NCBI GenBank assembly: GCA_020160755.1
Contig: JAIUPN010000002.1
Coordinates: 186,001-250,000 of the forward strand
Direction: 5' to 3'
Origin: Pseudomonadota bacterium
Lineage (GTDB): Bacteria > Pseudomonadota > Alphaproteobacteria > Sphingomonadales > Sphingomonadaceae
DNA: 64,000 nucleotides
The notes under the pieces were generated by a model that had not been told where the DNA came from, did not search any database, and worked only from the letters and a program-made list of their open reading frames with translations. The stretch's first letter is position 1. Every line of letters starts with the position of its first letter. The position numbers and the translations under genes were made by a program. Shown piece by piece: positions 24,613-34,204 of the stretch.

Positions 24613-27003
24613 TCAGAAACGGAAGCCGAGTTCGACCCCGTAGGTGCGCGGCGCCTGCGCGGCGCCGAAGGTGAAGAGACCCGCGACCGGCAGCGTCGAC
24701 GACAGGCCCTTGTGGTTGGTGAGATTGCGGCCGAACAGCGCGAGGCTGACTTCGCGGTCGTCGCCGAGCAGGAAGGTATAGCCGATCTGCGCCGACAGAT
24801 TTTCGCGGTCTTCGGTAAAACAGCGATTGTCGTTGGTCACCGCGCCGGGGACGACCGGACGGTTCGGCGCGATGCAGGTCACATATTTGCTCTGGTAGCG
24901 CAGCAGCGTCGAGGCGTCGAAACGGCCCGAGCCGATCTCCTTCGAGTAATTGAGCCCCGCCGACCATTGATATTTGGGTGCGCGGCGCAGCGTCAGCGTC
25001 GACACATCGTCGGCGATGCCGTCCGCCGGGCTGCCCGGGGTCAGGCCGACGATGTCGTTGAAGAAATTCTTGTATTTGGCGTCGGTGTAGCTGAACGACG
25101 CATTGAAGCTGAACGCGTCGGTCATCTGCGCGATGATTTCGGCCTCGAACCCCTTGATGTCGGCCGACGAGGCGTTGCGCACCACCGTTTCCTGCGGGTT
25201 CGACGAACCCGGAGGTGCGGGCTGCACGACCTCCTCCTGCTTGTTGTCATATTTGGTGTAATAGAAGGCGAGGTTGGTGCGCAGCGTGCGGTCGAGCCAG
25301 TCGGCCTTCAGCCCGACTTCATACGCGTCGACCGTTTCAGGCTGATACGGCCCGAGCGAGGTCGGCGACGCCGCGCGGCCGTTGAAGCCGCCCGAACGGA
25401 ACCCGCGCGAGAAGGACACATAGGCGAGCTTGCCCGGTTCGATCGTATATTCGGCGTTGGCGCGCCAGGTGAATTTGTCGAAACTGTCGCTGCCCGAACA
25501 ATTGGTCGCGGGGCTGTAGACGGGGATCACGACGCCCGGTGCGGGGCTGGTGGTTCCGGTCACCGCGACGCACGACATGCCGTCGAAACTTGGCTGGGTC
25601 AGCCGGACGAGCGCGCCGATGCGGCCGTAATTGTTGAAGATTTCCTTCTTGTCCTTGGTGTAGCGCGCGCCGAGCGAGATTTTGAAGGCATCGGTCAGGT
25701 TGATCTGCGCGTCGGCAAAGCCCGCGTAGGATTTGGCGCTGTGGTCGACATATTGGCGTAGCACCGCAGTCGATCCCTGCCCGAGCACGACCCCGAAATT
25801 GGTCGACTGGTCGAGCGTGTACGAGCTGTCGAAATAATAGCCGCCGAGGAGCACGTTGACCGTGTCGAAGTCGGCAAGCAGGCGGAGTTCCTGGCTGAAC
25901 TGCTTATATTTCTGCTGGCGCCGCGTGTCGAAGAAATTGGCCGAGCTGCCGTCGAAATCCTGCGTCACCGATTCCTTGTTCTTGATGTAGCCGGTGACCG
26001 ACGACAGCGTCAGATTATCGCTGAGGTCGATGTCGATATTGCCGGTGACGCTGTCGACATCGTTGCGCACCGGGGTCTCGATATTCTGGAACGTCGTATA
26101 AAGTCCGCGCGAAGGCAGCGACCAGCGGTTGCATTCGGCGGCGGGCGAAAAGCCGGGCGCGCCTGGCGCGGCGCAAATGACGTCGCGGCCGGTTTCGGAC
26201 AGGGCCGAGGCAACGGTTTCGCCGCGTTCGCGGCTGTGCTGATAGGTGATCTGCGCGGTGATCGCATCGCTCGGCGTGATCAGCGCAGTGACGCCGCCGG
26301 TCAGCGTTTCATATTTGCCCTCGCGGCGGTCCTTGGTGACATTGTGATAATAGCCGTCGGTCTTGTCGTAATAGCCGAACGCCTTCAACGCGATGAAATC
26401 GCCGAGCTTGCCGGTGTTGACGACAAGGCGCGCGCGTTTGGTGTCGAAACGGCTGTAGGCGAACTGGCCGCGCACGCCGAAATCCTCCGTCGGGCGGGTG
26501 CGGATGACGTTGATCACGCCGCCGATCGTGTTGCGGCCGAACAATGTGCCCTGCGGTCCGCGCAACACTTCAAGCCGTTCGAGGTCGAAGCTGTCGAGAA
26601 GCTGGCCGGTGTTGGTGCCGATGAAGACGCCGTCGACAACGACGCCGACCGCCGGATCGAAGCTCTTCTCGATATCTTCGAAGCTGATGCCGCGGATCGC
26701 GATCGCTGCGGCGCTGGGTCCGGCGCCGACCGAGTCGACGACGAGGCTGGGGACGCGGCCGGCGATGTCGCGAATGTCGTCGATCGTCGCCGATTCCAGT
26801 GCCTTTTCGTCGAGCGCGGTCACCGCGATCGGGATCGACTGGATGTTTTCCTCGCGCTTCTGCGCGGTGACGACGATTTCGCGGATGGCGCCGCTATTCT
26901 CCTCGACGGGGGGCTCCTGCGCCGCGGCCGGGGTGGCGATTGCCAGTGCGGCAAGCGATACGGTTGCGTAAACGGCAGGCAGCATTCGGGCATGCGTGAT
27001 CAT
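24613..27003 (-). CDS. TonB-dependent outer-membrane receptor
   Basis: A 796-residue receptor with an N-terminal signal peptide (about residues 1-28, ending TPAAAQ). The plug domain contains IQSIPIAVTALDEKAL, PAVGVVVDGVFIG and VLRGPQGTLFGRNTIGG, the usual sphingomonad signature. The C-terminus ends in phenylalanine (ELGFRF), as required for barrel insertion. A GGAGG ribosome site precedes the ATG. It imports a large or scarce ligand through the outer membrane; the context (oxygenase and CoA ligase downstream, SDRs upstream) points to a hydrophobic organic substrate rather than a siderophore, but this is inference. Confidence 0.92.
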   Translation of the reverse strand: MITHARMLPAVYATVSLAALAIATPAAAQEPPVEENSGAIREIVVTAQKREENIQSIPIAVTALDEKALESATIDDIRDIAGRVPSLVVDSVGAGPSAAAIAIRGISFEDIEKSFDPAVGVVVDGVFIGTNTGQLLDSFDLERLEVLRGPQGTLFGRNTIGGVINVIRTRPTEDFGVRGQFAYSRFDTKRARLVVNTGKLGDFIALKAFGYYDKTDGYYHNVTKDRREGKYETLTGGVTALITPSDAITAQITYQHSRERGETVASALSETGRDVICAAPGAPGFSPAAECNRWSLPSRGLYTTFQNIETPVRNDVDSVTGNIDIDLSDNLTLSSVTGYIKNKESVTQDFDGSSANFFDTRRQQKYKQFSQELRLLADFDTVNVLLGGYYFDSSYTLDQSTNFGVVLGQGSTAVLRQYVDHSAKSYAGFADAQINLTDAFKISLGARYTKDKKEIFNNYGRIGALVRLTQPSFDGMSCVAVTGTTSPAPGVVIPVYSPATNCSGSDSFDKFTWRANAEYTIEPGKLAYVSFSRGFRSGGFNGRAASPTSLGPYQPETVDAYEVGLKADWLDRTLRTNLAFYYTKYDNKQEEVVQPAPPGSSNPQETVVRNASSADIKGFEAEIIAQMTDAFSFNASFSYTDAKYKNFFNDIVGLTPGSPADGIADDVSTLTLRRAPKYQWSAGLNYSKEIGSGRFDASTLLRYQSKYVTCIAPNRPVVPGAVTNDNRCFTEDRENLSAQIGYTFLLGDDREVSLALFGRNLTNHKGLSSTLPVAGLFTFGAAQAPRTYGVELGFRF

Positions 27004-27132
27004 CGCGTTCCTCCCTCTCGCGCCGGCGCATAGGTTCGCCGGTCACGTTGGAGGGGAAGGTCCGCTTAATGCCCCGATTCAACAATCATCAAAAATATCA
27101 GGCGTGCGGATATGGCATCCAAAACCTTGATT

Positions 27133-27849
27133 TTAATGCCTTTGTGTCGCCCCGCCATCGACGAAAAGCCCGTGTCCCGACATGAATCGGGCGTCGTCGG
27201 ACGCCAGAAAGGCGGCGACGTCGGCGATGTCTTCGGGCTGTCCGAGCCGGCCGAGCGCAGCCTTGTCTATCCAGCGCTGCCTGAATTCGGGCATGGCGGC
27301 GAAGGCGGGCGCGGTCATCGGCGTATCGATCGCGCCGGGCTGGATGCAGTTGACCGTGACACCCGACGCCCCGACTTCGGCCGCGACCGATCTGGTCATG
27401 CCGAGCACGGCATGTTTCGACGCGCTGTACGCGGTCATCCCGGCCTCTCCGAAACTCGACATCACCGATCCGATCAGGATGATCCGCCCGTGCGGCGAGC
27501 GTTCGAGCAGCGGTAGCGCGTCGCGCATCAGGCGGAATACTGCGGTGACATTGACCGCCATCATCGTGTCGAAAAACGCGTCGTCATGCCCGTCGAGCGG
27601 CTGCATACCCGTGATGCCGGCGCAGGCGACGACGATATCGAGACCGCCGAGGCGGGCTTCGGCCTCGGCGACCAGTTTCGCGTTGATTCCGGGTTCGGTG
27701 ACATCGGCGACGATATCGACATCGCCGGCGCGGTCGGTGGTCAAAACGCGCGCGCCGTCGGCCGCCAGCCGCTTTGCGGTGGCGAGGCCGATCCCCGATC
27801 CGGCGCCGGTGACGAGCGCGGCGCGGCCATCGAGGCGCCCGGCCGTCAC
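27133..27849 (-). CDS. SDR family oxidoreductase
   Basis: A 238-residue classical SDR. The cofactor motif TGAGSGIG is near residue 16, the catalytic serine in LIGSVMSSFG and the YxxxK in YSASK; it ends HGLFVDGGATQRH. All catalytic residues are present. It overlaps the preceding SDR gene by ATGA (27846-27849), forming a two-gene unit ahead of the TonB receptor on the same strand. The aspartate after the second strand (TTDRAG) suggests NAD preference. Substrate unknown. Confidence 0.88.
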   Translation of the reverse strand: MTAGRLDGRAALVTGAGSGIGLATAKRLAADGARVLTTDRAGDVDIVADVTEPGINAKLVAEAEARLGGLDIVVACAGITGMQPLDGHDDAFFDTMMAVNVTAVFRLMRDALPLLERSPHGRIILIGSVMSSFGEAGMTAYSASKHAVLGMTRSVAAEVGASGVTVNCIQPGAIDTPMTAPAFAAMPEFRQRWIDKAALGRLGQPEDIADVAAFLASDDARFMSGHGLFVDGGATQRH

Positions 27850-28595
27850 AGCGAACTGCCGCCGTCGACGCGAAACTCCGCGCCGGTGGCAAAGGCCGAT
27901 TCATCCGACGCGAGATAGAGGATGATCGCCGAAATCTCCTCGGGCTTGCCGAGGCGCCCGACCGGATGCGTCGCGACCCAGCTGTCGTAGAGCGCCTGCC
28001 CGTCGGCAACCTGCGCCATCACCTTGTCGAGGATCGGGGTGTGGATCGCCCCCGGGTGCACCGAATTGCAGCGGATGCCGTACCCCTTGCGTGCATAGTG
28101 AAGCGCGACCGATTTGGTGAGATGCGTCACCGCCGCCTTCGCCGCATTATAGGCAGCGAGGTCGCCCTGCGCACGGACGCCGCACATCGACGACATGTTG
28201 ATCACCGATCCGCCATGATCCTTCATCTTCGGGATCACATGCTTGCAGCCAAGGAAAACGCCGTCGACGTCGACCGAAAATTCGTGGCGAAAGGCTTCGA
28301 GCGTCAGATCCTCGATCGATCCGTGCGTCGTGATGCCGGCATTGTTGACGAGGATGTCGATGCGCCCGCACGTGCCGAGCGCGGCGATCCATTCGGCTTC
28401 CTTCGACACGTCGAGCCTGACGAAGCGCTGGCCGAGTTCGGTGGCGAGCGCCTCGCCCGCGGCGACATCGATGTCGGCGATGACGACGGCGGCGCCCTCG
28501 GCGACGAAGCGACGAACGATGTCGAGACCGAGCCCCGACGCGCCGCCGGTGACAAAGGCCGTCTTGCCCGCGATCCGTCCGCTTGCTCCCGCCAT
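27846..28595 (-). CDS. SDR family oxidoreductase
   Basis: A 249-residue classical SDR with TGGASGLG, serine in NMSSMCG and YNAAK; it ends with RVDGGSSL. The start at 28595 is chosen over an in-frame one 27 bases upstream because the GGGAGGA ribosome site stands directly before it. VIADID at the end of the second strand indicates NAD(H) use. It is coupled to the SDR downstream, and the two may catalyse opposite or successive steps. The region upstream to 28722 holds the promoters for this unit and for the divergent GMC gene. Confidence 0.88.
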   Translation of the reverse strand: MAGASGRIAGKTAFVTGGASGLGLDIVRRFVAEGAAVVIADIDVAAGEALATELGQRFVRLDVSKEAEWIAALGTCGRIDILVNNAGITTHGSIEDLTLEAFRHEFSVDVDGVFLGCKHVIPKMKDHGGSVINMSSMCGVRAQGDLAAYNAAKAAVTHLTKSVALHYARKGYGIRCNSVHPGAIHTPILDKVMAQVADGQALYDSWVATHPVGRLGKPEEISAIILYLASDESAFATGAEFRVDGGSSL

Positions 28596-28722
28596 TCGAT
28601 CCTCCCTCTTTCGCCGCGACACTATCCTCCCGCGCGAAGGGCGAGGGGACTATTTATTGCGCTAGGTGCGGGGGACGTGCCCACGGTTCCAAGGTCGAGG
28701 CGCCCGTTGCAGGAGAGGCGGC

Positions 28723-30360
28723 ATGTCGGCAGGCTGGGATTATATCGTCGTCGGTGCGGGGTCGGCGGGCTGCGTCCTCGCCGAGCAGTTGAGCGCCGAC
28801 CCGCACGTGCGCGTGCTGTTGCTCGAAGCGGGCGGCAGCAACGACAGCCGATGGGTGGCGATCCCGAAGGGGGTCGCGAAGCTCGTGACCAATCCCGACC
28901 ATATCTGGGCCTATGGCGTGTCGCAGCCGCGCGGCGATGGCGGGGCGCCGGGCGAGGTGTGGATCCGCGGCAAGGGGCTGGGCGGATCGTCGGCGGTCAA
29001 CGGCATGATCTGGAGCCGCGGCGAGCCCGCCGACTATGACGAATGGGAAAAGCTCGGCTGTACCGGATGGAACGGCGAAGCGATGACCGGGGCGTTCCGT
29101 AGCATCGAAGATCATGGGCTTGGTGCAAGCGCGATGCGCGGCGCGGGCGGGCCGGTCGGCGTTGCGCCCAAGATCCACAGCTATCCGCTCGCCGAGACGA
29201 TGGTGCAGGCGGGGGTCGAGATGGGGCTGAAGCCCGTCGACGACCTCAACGCTGCGACCTCGGACCGCGTCGGCTTCTATTCGCACAATGTTCGCCGCGG
29301 ACGCCGCGAGAGCGCGGCGACGACCTTTCTTGCGCGGGCAAAGGCACGTCCCAACCTCTCCATCGTCACCCGGGCGATGGCCGAGCGGCTGATCGTCGAG
29401 GGCGGTCGCGTGACGGGTGTCGAGGCGCGGGTGGCCGGGCAGATGCGGCGCTTCGACTGCGATGGCGAGGTGATCGTGTCGGGCGGTACGCTGGAGAGTC
29501 CGTTGCTGCTCCAGCGGTCGGGCATCGGGCCCGCCGACGTGTTGCGCGCCGCGGGGGTCGAACCCGTTGTCGATGCGCCTGACGTTGGCGGACGGATGCG
29601 CGAGCATCTCGGTTTTTCGATGCCGCATCGCCTGTCGCGCGATATCGGCAGCAACCGCAGCTTCTATGGTTTCGGGCTGGCGCGCGCGATGGCGCGATAT
29701 ATGCTGACGCGCGGCGGCATCATGGCGACGGGACCGTTCGAGGTCGGCGCCTTTCTGAACCTGACGAGCCGCGACATGCGGCCCGACCTGCAACTCTATC
29801 TCGGCGGCTACACCTTTGCCCTGGGCGACGACAAGCATCCGGTGCCGCTGAACAGCATCGACCGCAAGCCGGGGATGACCATCTATGGTCAGCTCCTGCG
29901 CCTGACGAGCGAGGGGAGCATCCTGATCACGGGTCCGGGCAGCGATGCCGCGCCCGATATCAAGCCGAACTGGCTGTCGACGCGCGAGGATGAGCGCACC
30001 GCCGTTGCGGCGGTCCACGCGATGCGCCGCTATATGGCGCAGCCGGCGCTTGTCGGGCTGGTCGAGCGCGAGTTGCTCCCCGGCGCCGCGGTGCAGAGCG
30101 ATGCCGAGATCCTCGCCGCCTTTCGCCGTCTCGCGACGTGCGGGCTGCATGGGGTCGGAACGTGCCGGATGGGCAGCGACAATCGTGCGGTCACCGACGC
30201 GCGGCTCCGCGTCAGAGGGATCGATGGCCTCCGCGTCGTCGACTGTTCGGTGATGCCGTCGCCGGTGACGGGCAATACCAACGCCCCTGCGATGGCGCTC
30301 GCCTTGCGCGCAGCGGGGCTGATTCGCGAGGACCGGCGGAAGCTGCGCGCGGTCGCCTAG
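28723..30360 (+). CDS. GMC-family FAD oxidoreductase (choline/alcohol dehydrogenase-like)
   Basis: A 545-residue flavoprotein. The N-terminal FAD motif is VVGAGSAGCVLAEQL with LLLEAGG, the second signature is GKGLGGSSAVNGMIWSRG, and the C-terminal active-site region reads HGVGTCRMG, then NTNAPAMALALRAAG. These enzymes oxidise alcohols, often polyethylene-glycol or aliphatic ones, passing electrons to a quinone or to oxygen. An AGGAGAG ribosome site supports the ATG at 28723. No export signal is visible. It overlaps the convergent ThuA-like gene by 4 bases. Confidence 0.9.
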   Translation: MSAGWDYIVVGAGSAGCVLAEQLSADPHVRVLLLEAGGSNDSRWVAIPKGVAKLVTNPDHIWAYGVSQPRGDGGAPGEVWIRGKGLGGSSAVNGMIWSRGEPADYDEWEKLGCTGWNGEAMTGAFRSIEDHGLGASAMRGAGGPVGVAPKIHSYPLAETMVQAGVEMGLKPVDDLNAATSDRVGFYSHNVRRGRRESAATTFLARAKARPNLSIVTRAMAERLIVEGGRVTGVEARVAGQMRRFDCDGEVIVSGGTLESPLLLQRSGIGPADVLRAAGVEPVVDAPDVGGRMREHLGFSMPHRLSRDIGSNRSFYGFGLARAMARYMLTRGGIMATGPFEVGAFLNLTSRDMRPDLQLYLGGYTFALGDDKHPVPLNSIDRKPGMTIYGQLLRLTSEGSILITGPGSDAAPDIKPNWLSTREDERTAVAAVHAMRRYMAQPALVGLVERELLPGAAVQSDAEILAAFRRLATCGLHGVGTCRMGSDNRAVTDARLRVRGIDGLRVVDCSVMPSPVTGNTNAPAMALALRAAGLIREDRRKLRAVA

Positions 30361-31118
30361 GCGGTCTCGCGCGCCTTCAGCCAGCCCAGCCCGCGGCGTA
30401 AAAGGTCGTAAAAGACCGGCAAGTCCCACGCGCAGCGGTCGACCGTCGGCCACCAGTCCATCATCGGCTGCAGGTCATAGTGACCGCGACAATGGCCGAG
30501 GGTGAGGTAGAGCACCGCGCCCGCGCCATGCTGCTTGATATAGAAAACCGGCCAGGTGCCGGGGGCATCTTCGGCCTCGACGAAGCCCGTGCCGGGGCCC
30601 GTGCACTCGGTGTCGAGCAGCACGTGAAGATCGCCGTGCGTTTCGAGGTGATAGAGTTCGTCGGTCGTCTCGAACGGTTCGATGCCTTCGACAAGCGGGT
30701 GAGCGGGGTCGGCAACGCGGACCGTATAGGGCTCGATCGCCGGATGGCTGATAAACTGCGAGCCGAGCAGGTCCATCATCAGCGGCGCCCAGCGCGGCGC
30801 GTCCCACACACCGGTGTCGAGCAGGCGGAGGATCGAATTGGTGCCGTGCAGCGCGTACCAGCGCCCGCCCTTGGTCAGCCAGCGCTTCAGCGCCTCCTGT
30901 GCGGGAAGCGAGGGCGTGACGTCGCAGGTATAGGTGATCAATATGTCCGCCGCCTCGATCGCGTCGATATTGTCGTAATTCTCGAACACACGGGTGCGGA
31001 CGCGCTGGTCCTCGGCGAGCAGTTTGAGCAGCTCGAGCCGCGCGAAATCCATGTCGTGCCAGACACCCCCGCAGATCAGCACGCAATCGATGCGGGGTGG
31101 ATGTTCGCTGTCGCTCAT
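30357..31118 (-). CDS. ThuA-like domain protein, second copy
   Basis: A 253-residue member of the same ThuA-like family as the protein at 15606, though quite divergent from it. Recognisable parts are VLICGGVWHDMDFARLELL, the block RWYALHGTNSILRLLD, HPLVEGIEPFETTDELYHLE, and YIKQHGAGAVLYLTLGHCRG. The last resembles the family's HxxGxGrvfyttlGH segment. An AGGAGAGG ribosome site precedes the ATG. It is a single-gene unit between the GMC gene and the divergent SDR. Function unknown; a hydrolase, isomerase or sugar-like substrate enzyme is possible. Confidence 0.8.
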   Translation of the reverse strand: MSDSEHPPRIDCVLICGGVWHDMDFARLELLKLLAEDQRVRTRVFENYDNIDAIEAADILITYTCDVTPSLPAQEALKRWLTKGGRWYALHGTNSILRLLDTGVWDAPRWAPLMMDLLGSQFISHPAIEPYTVRVADPAHPLVEGIEPFETTDELYHLETHGDLHVLLDTECTGPGTGFVEAEDAPGTWPVFYIKQHGAGAVLYLTLGHCRGHYDLQPMMDWWPTVDRCAWDLPVFYDLLRRGLGWLKARETA

Positions 31119-31243
31119 CGCCGGTCCTCTCCTGTCGTTATCGTCGCATCATGCGAGCGTCGCGCGCGGACGTCACCTTGCTGTATTGATAGGTTCACGC
31201 GCCGCACGAAACTGGCAAGAGGGCATGCGAGAGGAGAGGCACG

Positions 31244-32026
31244 ATGCAGCAGAGACTGCGCGGCAAGGTCGCTTTGGTCACCGGCGGGACGAGCGGGATC
31301 GGCGCCGCCACGGTCGGGCGGCTGGTGCGCGAGGGCGCGAAGGTCGTCTTCACCGGTTCCAACGCCGATGCGGCCGCGGTCGTCGAAGGCGAGACGGGCG
31401 CGATCTTTCGCGCGCACCGCGTCGAGGAGGCGTCGGCTTGGGACACGCTGATGGCCGAGATCGAGGCCGAATATGGCCGCCTCGATATCGCCTTCGCCAA
31501 CGCCGGGACCGAAGCGGGCGACGCGAGCGTCGAGGATATCGGCATCGACGCGTGGAACCACATCGTCGGCGTCAACCAGACCGGCGTGATGCTGACCGTC
31601 CAGCATGCGATCCGCGCGATGGCAAAGAACCCGCAAGGACCCACGGGCTCGATCATCGTCAATTCGTCGATGAACGCGCACCGTGCGATGGGCAATTATG
31701 CCGCTTACTCGGTGACCAAGGCGGCGGTTGTCGCGCTCGTCAAATCGGCGGCGATCCATTGTGCGGGCAAAGGCTATCAGGTCCGCGTCAACGCGATTCT
31801 GCCCGGCGTCGTCGAAACCGATATGATCCGCGGCGTGATCGATCGTGCGCCCGATCCCGCCGCCGCGCGCGCCGCGTTCGAAGGCATGGCGCCGATGAAG
31901 CGCATGGCGCAGCTCGAAGAGGTGAGCGCGCTGGTCGCGTTCCTCGCGTCGGACGAGGCGGGTTTCATCTCGGGCGCCGATTATGTCATCGACGGTGCGA
32001 CGACGGCGGGCATGATGGGGGTGTGA
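31244..32026 (+). CDS. SDR family oxidoreductase
   Basis: A 260-residue classical SDR: TGGTSGIG near residue 15, serine in VNSSMNAHRA, YSVTK, and the tail GADYVIDGATTAG. An AGGAGAGG ribosome site lies upstream. All catalytic residues are in place. It is monocistronic, divergent from the ThuA-like gene and convergent with the flavin oxidoreductase gene 6 bases away. Substrate unknown. Confidence 0.87.
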   Translation: MQQRLRGKVALVTGGTSGIGAATVGRLVREGAKVVFTGSNADAAAVVEGETGAIFRAHRVEEASAWDTLMAEIEAEYGRLDIAFANAGTEAGDASVEDIGIDAWNHIVGVNQTGVMLTVQHAIRAMAKNPQGPTGSIIVNSSMNAHRAMGNYAAYSVTKAAVVALVKSAAIHCAGKGYQVRVNAILPGVVETDMIRGVIDRAPDPAAARAAFEGMAPMKRMAQLEEVSALVAFLASDEAGFISGADYVIDGATTAGMMGV

Positions 32027-32032
32027 CCCCGA

Positions 32033-33139
32033 TCAGGACCGCCGCGGCGCGTAAAGCCCGCGATGCGCGCGCGGTTCGCTGCGCTCATATTGCGGCGGCA
32101 CGGTGACGGTCGCGCCCAGCGCCGCGGCGGCGTGCCAGGGCCAGCGCGGATCATAGAGCGCCGCGCGCGCGATCGCGACGGCATCGGCGTCGCCATTGGC
32201 GAGGATCGCTTCGGCTTCCAGCGGATCGGTGATCAGTCCGACCGCGATCACCGGCATGGTGACCGCCTCCTTGACCCTGCGCGCCAGCGGCACCTGATAG
32301 CCCGGCTCCAGCCGGATCTGCTGCGCCGGATGCAGCCCGCCGCTCGACACGTTGATCGCCGCGCACCCGCGCGCTTCGAGCGCCTGCGCAAAAGCCAGGG
32401 TCTCTTCGATCGACCAGCCGCCCTCGACCCAGTCGGTGCCCGAGACGCGCACCGTCACCGGGCCTTGTGCGCCGAACGCATCGCGCACCGCGTCGAACAC
32501 CTCGATCGGAAAGCGCATCCGGTTTTCGAGGCTGCCGCCATAATCATCGTCGCGCCGGTTCGACAGCGGCGACAGAAACTGGTGGAGCAGATAGCCGTGC
32601 GCCGCGTGCAGCTGGACCGCGTCGATCCCCAGCCGGGCAGAACGCGCTGCGGCATCGGCGAAGGCGGTGCGAACCCGGTCGAGGCCGCCGCGGTCGAGCG
32701 CGGCGGGTGCCTTGTCGGTGTCGAAGAAAGGGATCGCGGACGGCGCGGTGGTTTGCCACCCGTTCGCGGCGCCGGGCGCGATCTGCCCGCCGCCGTCCCA
32801 GGGCCTGGCTGTGCTCGCTTTGCGTCCGGCGTGCGCGAGCTGGATCGCGACCGGAATATCGGACCATTGGCGTAACGCGGAAAGGACGCGCGCCATCGCG
32901 GCTTCGCTCGCATCGTCATAGAGGCCGACATCGGCGTAGGTGATACGCCCTTCGGGCAAGACCGCCGAGGCTTCGATCGTCAGCGCCCCCGCGCCTGAAA
33001 TGGCGAGTTGCCCGAGGTGCATCAGATGCCAGTCGGTCATGCACCCGTCCTCGGCCGAATATTGGCACATGGGCGCGATGATGATCCGGTTGGCGAGCGG
33101 CAAATCCGCTATTGCGAAGGGTTCGAACAGCCTGGCCAT
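32033..33139 (-). CDS. NADH:flavin oxidoreductase, Old Yellow Enzyme family (YqjM-like)
   Basis: A 368-residue FMN-dependent ene-reductase. It has the YqjM-class signatures: APMCQYSAEDG with the redox-tuning cysteine at about residue 24, QLAHAGRKAS, the HAAHGYLLHQFLSPLSNRR block, and C-terminal FMN-binding strands (PVIAVGLI). The enzyme reduces alpha,beta-unsaturated carbonyl compounds with NAD(P)H. A GGGAG ribosome site precedes the ATG. It closes the left catabolic region and fits with the two MDR reductases as a set of enone-reducing enzymes. Confidence 0.9.
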   Translation of the reverse strand: MARLFEPFAIADLPLANRIIIAPMCQYSAEDGCMTDWHLMHLGQLAISGAGALTIEASAVLPEGRITYADVGLYDDASEAAMARVLSALRQWSDIPVAIQLAHAGRKASTARPWDGGGQIAPGAANGWQTTAPSAIPFFDTDKAPAALDRGGLDRVRTAFADAAARSARLGIDAVQLHAAHGYLLHQFLSPLSNRRDDDYGGSLENRMRFPIEVFDAVRDAFGAQGPVTVRVSGTDWVEGGWSIEETLAFAQALEARGCAAINVSSGGLHPAQQIRLEPGYQVPLARRVKEAVTMPVIAVGLITDPLEAEAILANGDADAVAIARAALYDPRWPWHAAAALGATVTVPPQYERSEPRAHRGLYAPRRS

Positions 33140-33274
33140 AAATTCTCCCGCGATACGCCGCGGTCCCGGCCCCGGTCACGGGCGGAACCCGTGGGGATCG
33201 ATAGCCGGGCATCGCGGCGCGGCGCACCCCCAAAATTGCGAAGGGGACCGTTTCGGTTCGCGCCGGCCGGCCGC

Positions 33275-34204
33275 TTAGCGGCGTTTACGATCCGGCCGCG
33301 CCAGTTCGGCTTCCGACGGCCAATGCCCCTGCGGATTTTCGCGGACGATTTCGGTGAGCAGCGCCTTTGCGCCCTTTTCGTCGCCGGCGAAGCGGCGTTC
33401 CATCGCGATCGCGAACTTGATCGTGCTGTCGCGGCTGTCCCTGAACGCCGCGGGATCGAGCCGGCCTTGCATGATCTGCACGGCCTGATAATAAGTGAAA
33501 TTCTCGATCAGCTTCAGCCCCGGCTCGATCGCGTCGATCGCCGCACGCGCTTTCGCATGTTCGCCCATCTTGCGATACGCGAGATAGGTCCAGTATGCGG
33601 TCGGTACGCGCATGTCGTCGCGCGCGAAATCGGCCGCGAGCTCCAGCGATTTCGCCATGCCCGTCACCATCGTCGGATAGTCGCCCGTCGCGAAGCTCGT
33701 CTGCGCATGATAATAGACGATGTTGCCGCGATAGGTGCTGATCGTCAGGCCGATCGGGTTGGGCATCCCGTCGGGTTCGAAACTGTCGGGCGTATCGCCC
33801 ATCAGTTCGAGCGCCTTTGCATAATCGGCGAGCGCTTCCTCGAACCGGCGCGCGCGCGTCAGGTCGCGGGCGCGAAAGCGGTAGAGTTTGTAGCTGTTCG
33901 GGAATTTCGCGATCCCGGCGCTGAACGCATCGACCGAGTCGCAGATGCGCCCCGCATAGTCGAGGCGGCGGCCGTACCAGATATGGCTGTCCTCGCGGTC
34001 GGGCGCGATGCGCAGCGCCGCGGCGGCGATCGCGATATCCTCGTCGAGCATCTTTTGCGTCGCGGCCGAATATTCCGGTATCGCCAGCGGCGTGCCGATC
34101 AGGCTGGTCGCGCAATTCCCCGCGTCGGCGCCAGGGACGTTCGCCGACGCAGGGGCTGCCACCAGCAGCAAGGCAAGGGTGAGGGTGGACATGCGGACGG
34201 TCAT
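33275..34204 (-). CDS. Periplasmic TPR-like protein of unknown function
   Basis: A 309-residue exported protein. A signal peptide (LTLALLLVAAPASA) is followed by helical repeats resembling tetratricopeptide units, e.g. the stretch with WYGRRLDYAG, IAKFPNSYKLYRFRARDL and FEEALADYAKALELM. The start at 34204 overlaps the dipeptidase stop (ATGA); MSTLTL four codons later is an alternative. It shares the WYGR, FPNSxKL and RxRA elements with the protein at 41783, so the two are paralogues. No enzymatic motif was seen. Coupling to the dipeptidase suggests a helper role in peptide processing. Confidence 0.7.
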   Translation of the reverse strand: MTVRMSTLTLALLLVAAPASANVPGADAGNCATSLIGTPLAIPEYSAATQKMLDEDIAIAAAALRIAPDREDSHIWYGRRLDYAGRICDSVDAFSAGIAKFPNSYKLYRFRARDLTRARRFEEALADYAKALELMGDTPDSFEPDGMPNPIGLTISTYRGNIVYYHAQTSFATGDYPTMVTGMAKSLELAADFARDDMRVPTAYWTYLAYRKMGEHAKARAAIDAIEPGLKLIENFTYYQAVQIMQGRLDPAAFRDSRDSTIKFAIAMERRFAGDEKGAKALLTEIVRENPQGHWPSEAELARPDRKRR

